A DNA stretch of 16,780 nucleotides from CAXRGH01 sp964230195 (GTDB lineage Bacteria > Pseudomonadota > Gammaproteobacteria > Enterobacterales > Alteromonadaceae). The notes beneath the pieces are model-generated. The model was not told where the DNA came from. It worked only from the letters and a program-made list of their open reading frames with translations, and did not search any database. This document shows, piece after piece, positions 16,110 to 16,780 of the stretch; within the stretch, counting starts at the first letter, position 1, and each line of letters opens with the position of its first letter. The stretch is from assembly GCA_964230195.1 (NCBI GenBank), contig CAXRGH010000255.1, forward strand, positions 1-16,780, in the 5' to 3' direction. Made by a program: the position numbers and the translations under genes.

Positions 16110-16139
16110 TTGAGTATCACCTAGTCACTAAGGTATTCT
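16110..16139 (+). promoter_or_regulatory. Possible leuS promoter
   Basis: TTGAGT (16110-16115) and TATTCT (16134-16139) are 18 bases apart, each matching 4 of 6 consensus bases. The leader would be about 40 bases. The gap 16007-16186 shows no other feature and no strong terminator after the pilin gene. Confidence 0.3.
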
Positions 16140-16186
16140 TGCACGCTAGTATTTTTAGTAGTTTTAGATAATGTTGGAATCCCTTA

Positions 16187-16780
16187 ATGGAACAATACAA
16201 TCCCCAAGAAATCGAACGTGACATTCAGCAGCAATGGAACGAAAACCAAACGTTCAAAGCAACGGAAGATGCAGGCAAAGAAAAGTTTTACTGCCTGTCT
16301 ATGTTTCCTTACCCCAGTGGACGTTTGCACATGGGGCATGTTCGTAACTACACCATTGGCGATGTGATCAGCCGATATCAGCGTCAACAAGGTAAAAACG
16401 TTATGCAGCCAATGGGTTGGGACGCCTTTGGATTACCGGCAGAAAATGCCGCAATCAATAATAATACAGCGCCTGCCAACTGGACCTATCAAAATATTGA
16501 ATACATGAAAGGCCAATTGAATGCACTTGGCTTTGGCTATGACTGGGACCGTGAGTTAGCCACATGTCGTGATGACTACTACCGCTGGGAACAATGGTTT
16601 TTTACTCGCCTCTACGAAAAAGGACTTGTCTACAAGAAAAACTCGACGGTTAATTGGGATCCTGTTGACCAGACAGTACTTGCAAACGAACAAGTCATTG
16701 ACGGTCGTGGATGGCGCTCTGGCGCCGTTGTTGAACAAAAAGAAATTCCACAATGGTTTATTAAAATCACGGATTACGCT
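16187..16780 (+). CDS. leuS: Leucyl-tRNA synthetase, N-terminal part, truncated by the window edge
   Basis: The first 198 codons of this class I aminoacyl-tRNA synthetase are present. MEQYNPQEIERDIQQQW opens the protein, and the HIGH-type ATP motif is HMGH at 48-51 in FPYPSGRLHMGHVRNYTIGD. QPMGWDAFGLPAENAA (74-89) is typical of LeuRS. The zinc-1 region, cysteine-rich in E. coli (NWCPNDQT...DGCCWRCD), reads NWDPVDQT...DGRGWRSG here, so the zinc ligands are absent, a variant I recall from many other bacteria. The ATG at 16187 aligns with the family N-terminus. The ribosome site is weak (TTGGAA). The gene surely continues past 16780; the rest, including the KMSKS motif, is not visible. Confidence 0.98.
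   Translation, partial: MEQYNPQEIERDIQQQWNENQTFKATEDAGKEKFYCLSMFPYPSGRLHMGHVRNYTIGDVISRYQRQQGKNVMQPMGWDAFGLPAENAAINNNTAPANWTYQNIEYMKGQLNALGFGYDWDRELATCRDDYYRWEQWFFTRLYEKGLVYKKNSTVNWDPVDQTVLANEQVIDGRGWRSGAVVEQKEIPQWFIKITDYA

Overview
The window reads as chromosomal DNA of a Gammaproteobacterium, probably marine and near the Alteromonadales/Vibrionales. The clues are a ubiF gene divergent from a miaB-ybeZ-ybeY-ybeX-lnt operon with leuS beyond it, the gammaproteobacterial order, with proteins close to the E. coli ones over their whole length. A DUF4856-imelysin-TonB receptor cassette of the type seen in Shewanella- and Vibrio-like genomes supports this. Species assignment is not possible from sequence reading alone. 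No tRNA, rRNA, CRISPR array, insertion sequence or att site was seen. No stretch above 300 bases lacks a gene; the longest gaps are 4908-5194 and 9739-9995.

Left part (1-5194, minus strand): an iron-responsive outer-membrane cassette transcribed leftward. It begins with a DUF4856 lipoprotein carrying a cadherin-like domain, continues with an imelysin-family lipoprotein, and ends with a FecA-like TonB-dependent receptor cut by the window edge. Upstream are three Fur-box matches and two look-alike sigma70 promoters exactly 100 bp apart, each with a Fur box over its -35. A perfect hairpin separates the first and second genes. This cassette is the best candidate for a poorly described system: probably Fur-repressed uptake of iron or an iron chelate, with two surface or periplasmic lipoproteins of unknown biochemical role.

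Middle (5195-9738): a dGTP triphosphohydrolase of the HD family (plus strand) closes at a bidirectional terminator. It faces a minus-strand module of ECF sigma factor, zinc-binding membrane anti-sigma factor, and a small exported helical, very basic protein. A likely ECF-type promoter sits just upstream of the sigma gene and suggests autoregulation. Next is ubiF (ubiquinone hydroxylase), also on the minus strand.

Right part (9739-16780, plus strand): miaB (tRNA methylthiolation), ybeZ (PhoH-like ATPase), ybeY (rRNA-processing endonuclease), ybeX (CorC-like CBS protein) and lnt (lipoprotein N-acyltransferase) form a tight operon with 4- and 8-base overlaps. Lnt would complete acylation of the lipoproteins made by the left cassette. 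An orphan type IV prepilin-like gene without the usual Glu5 lies between lnt and leuS. leuS runs off the right edge.
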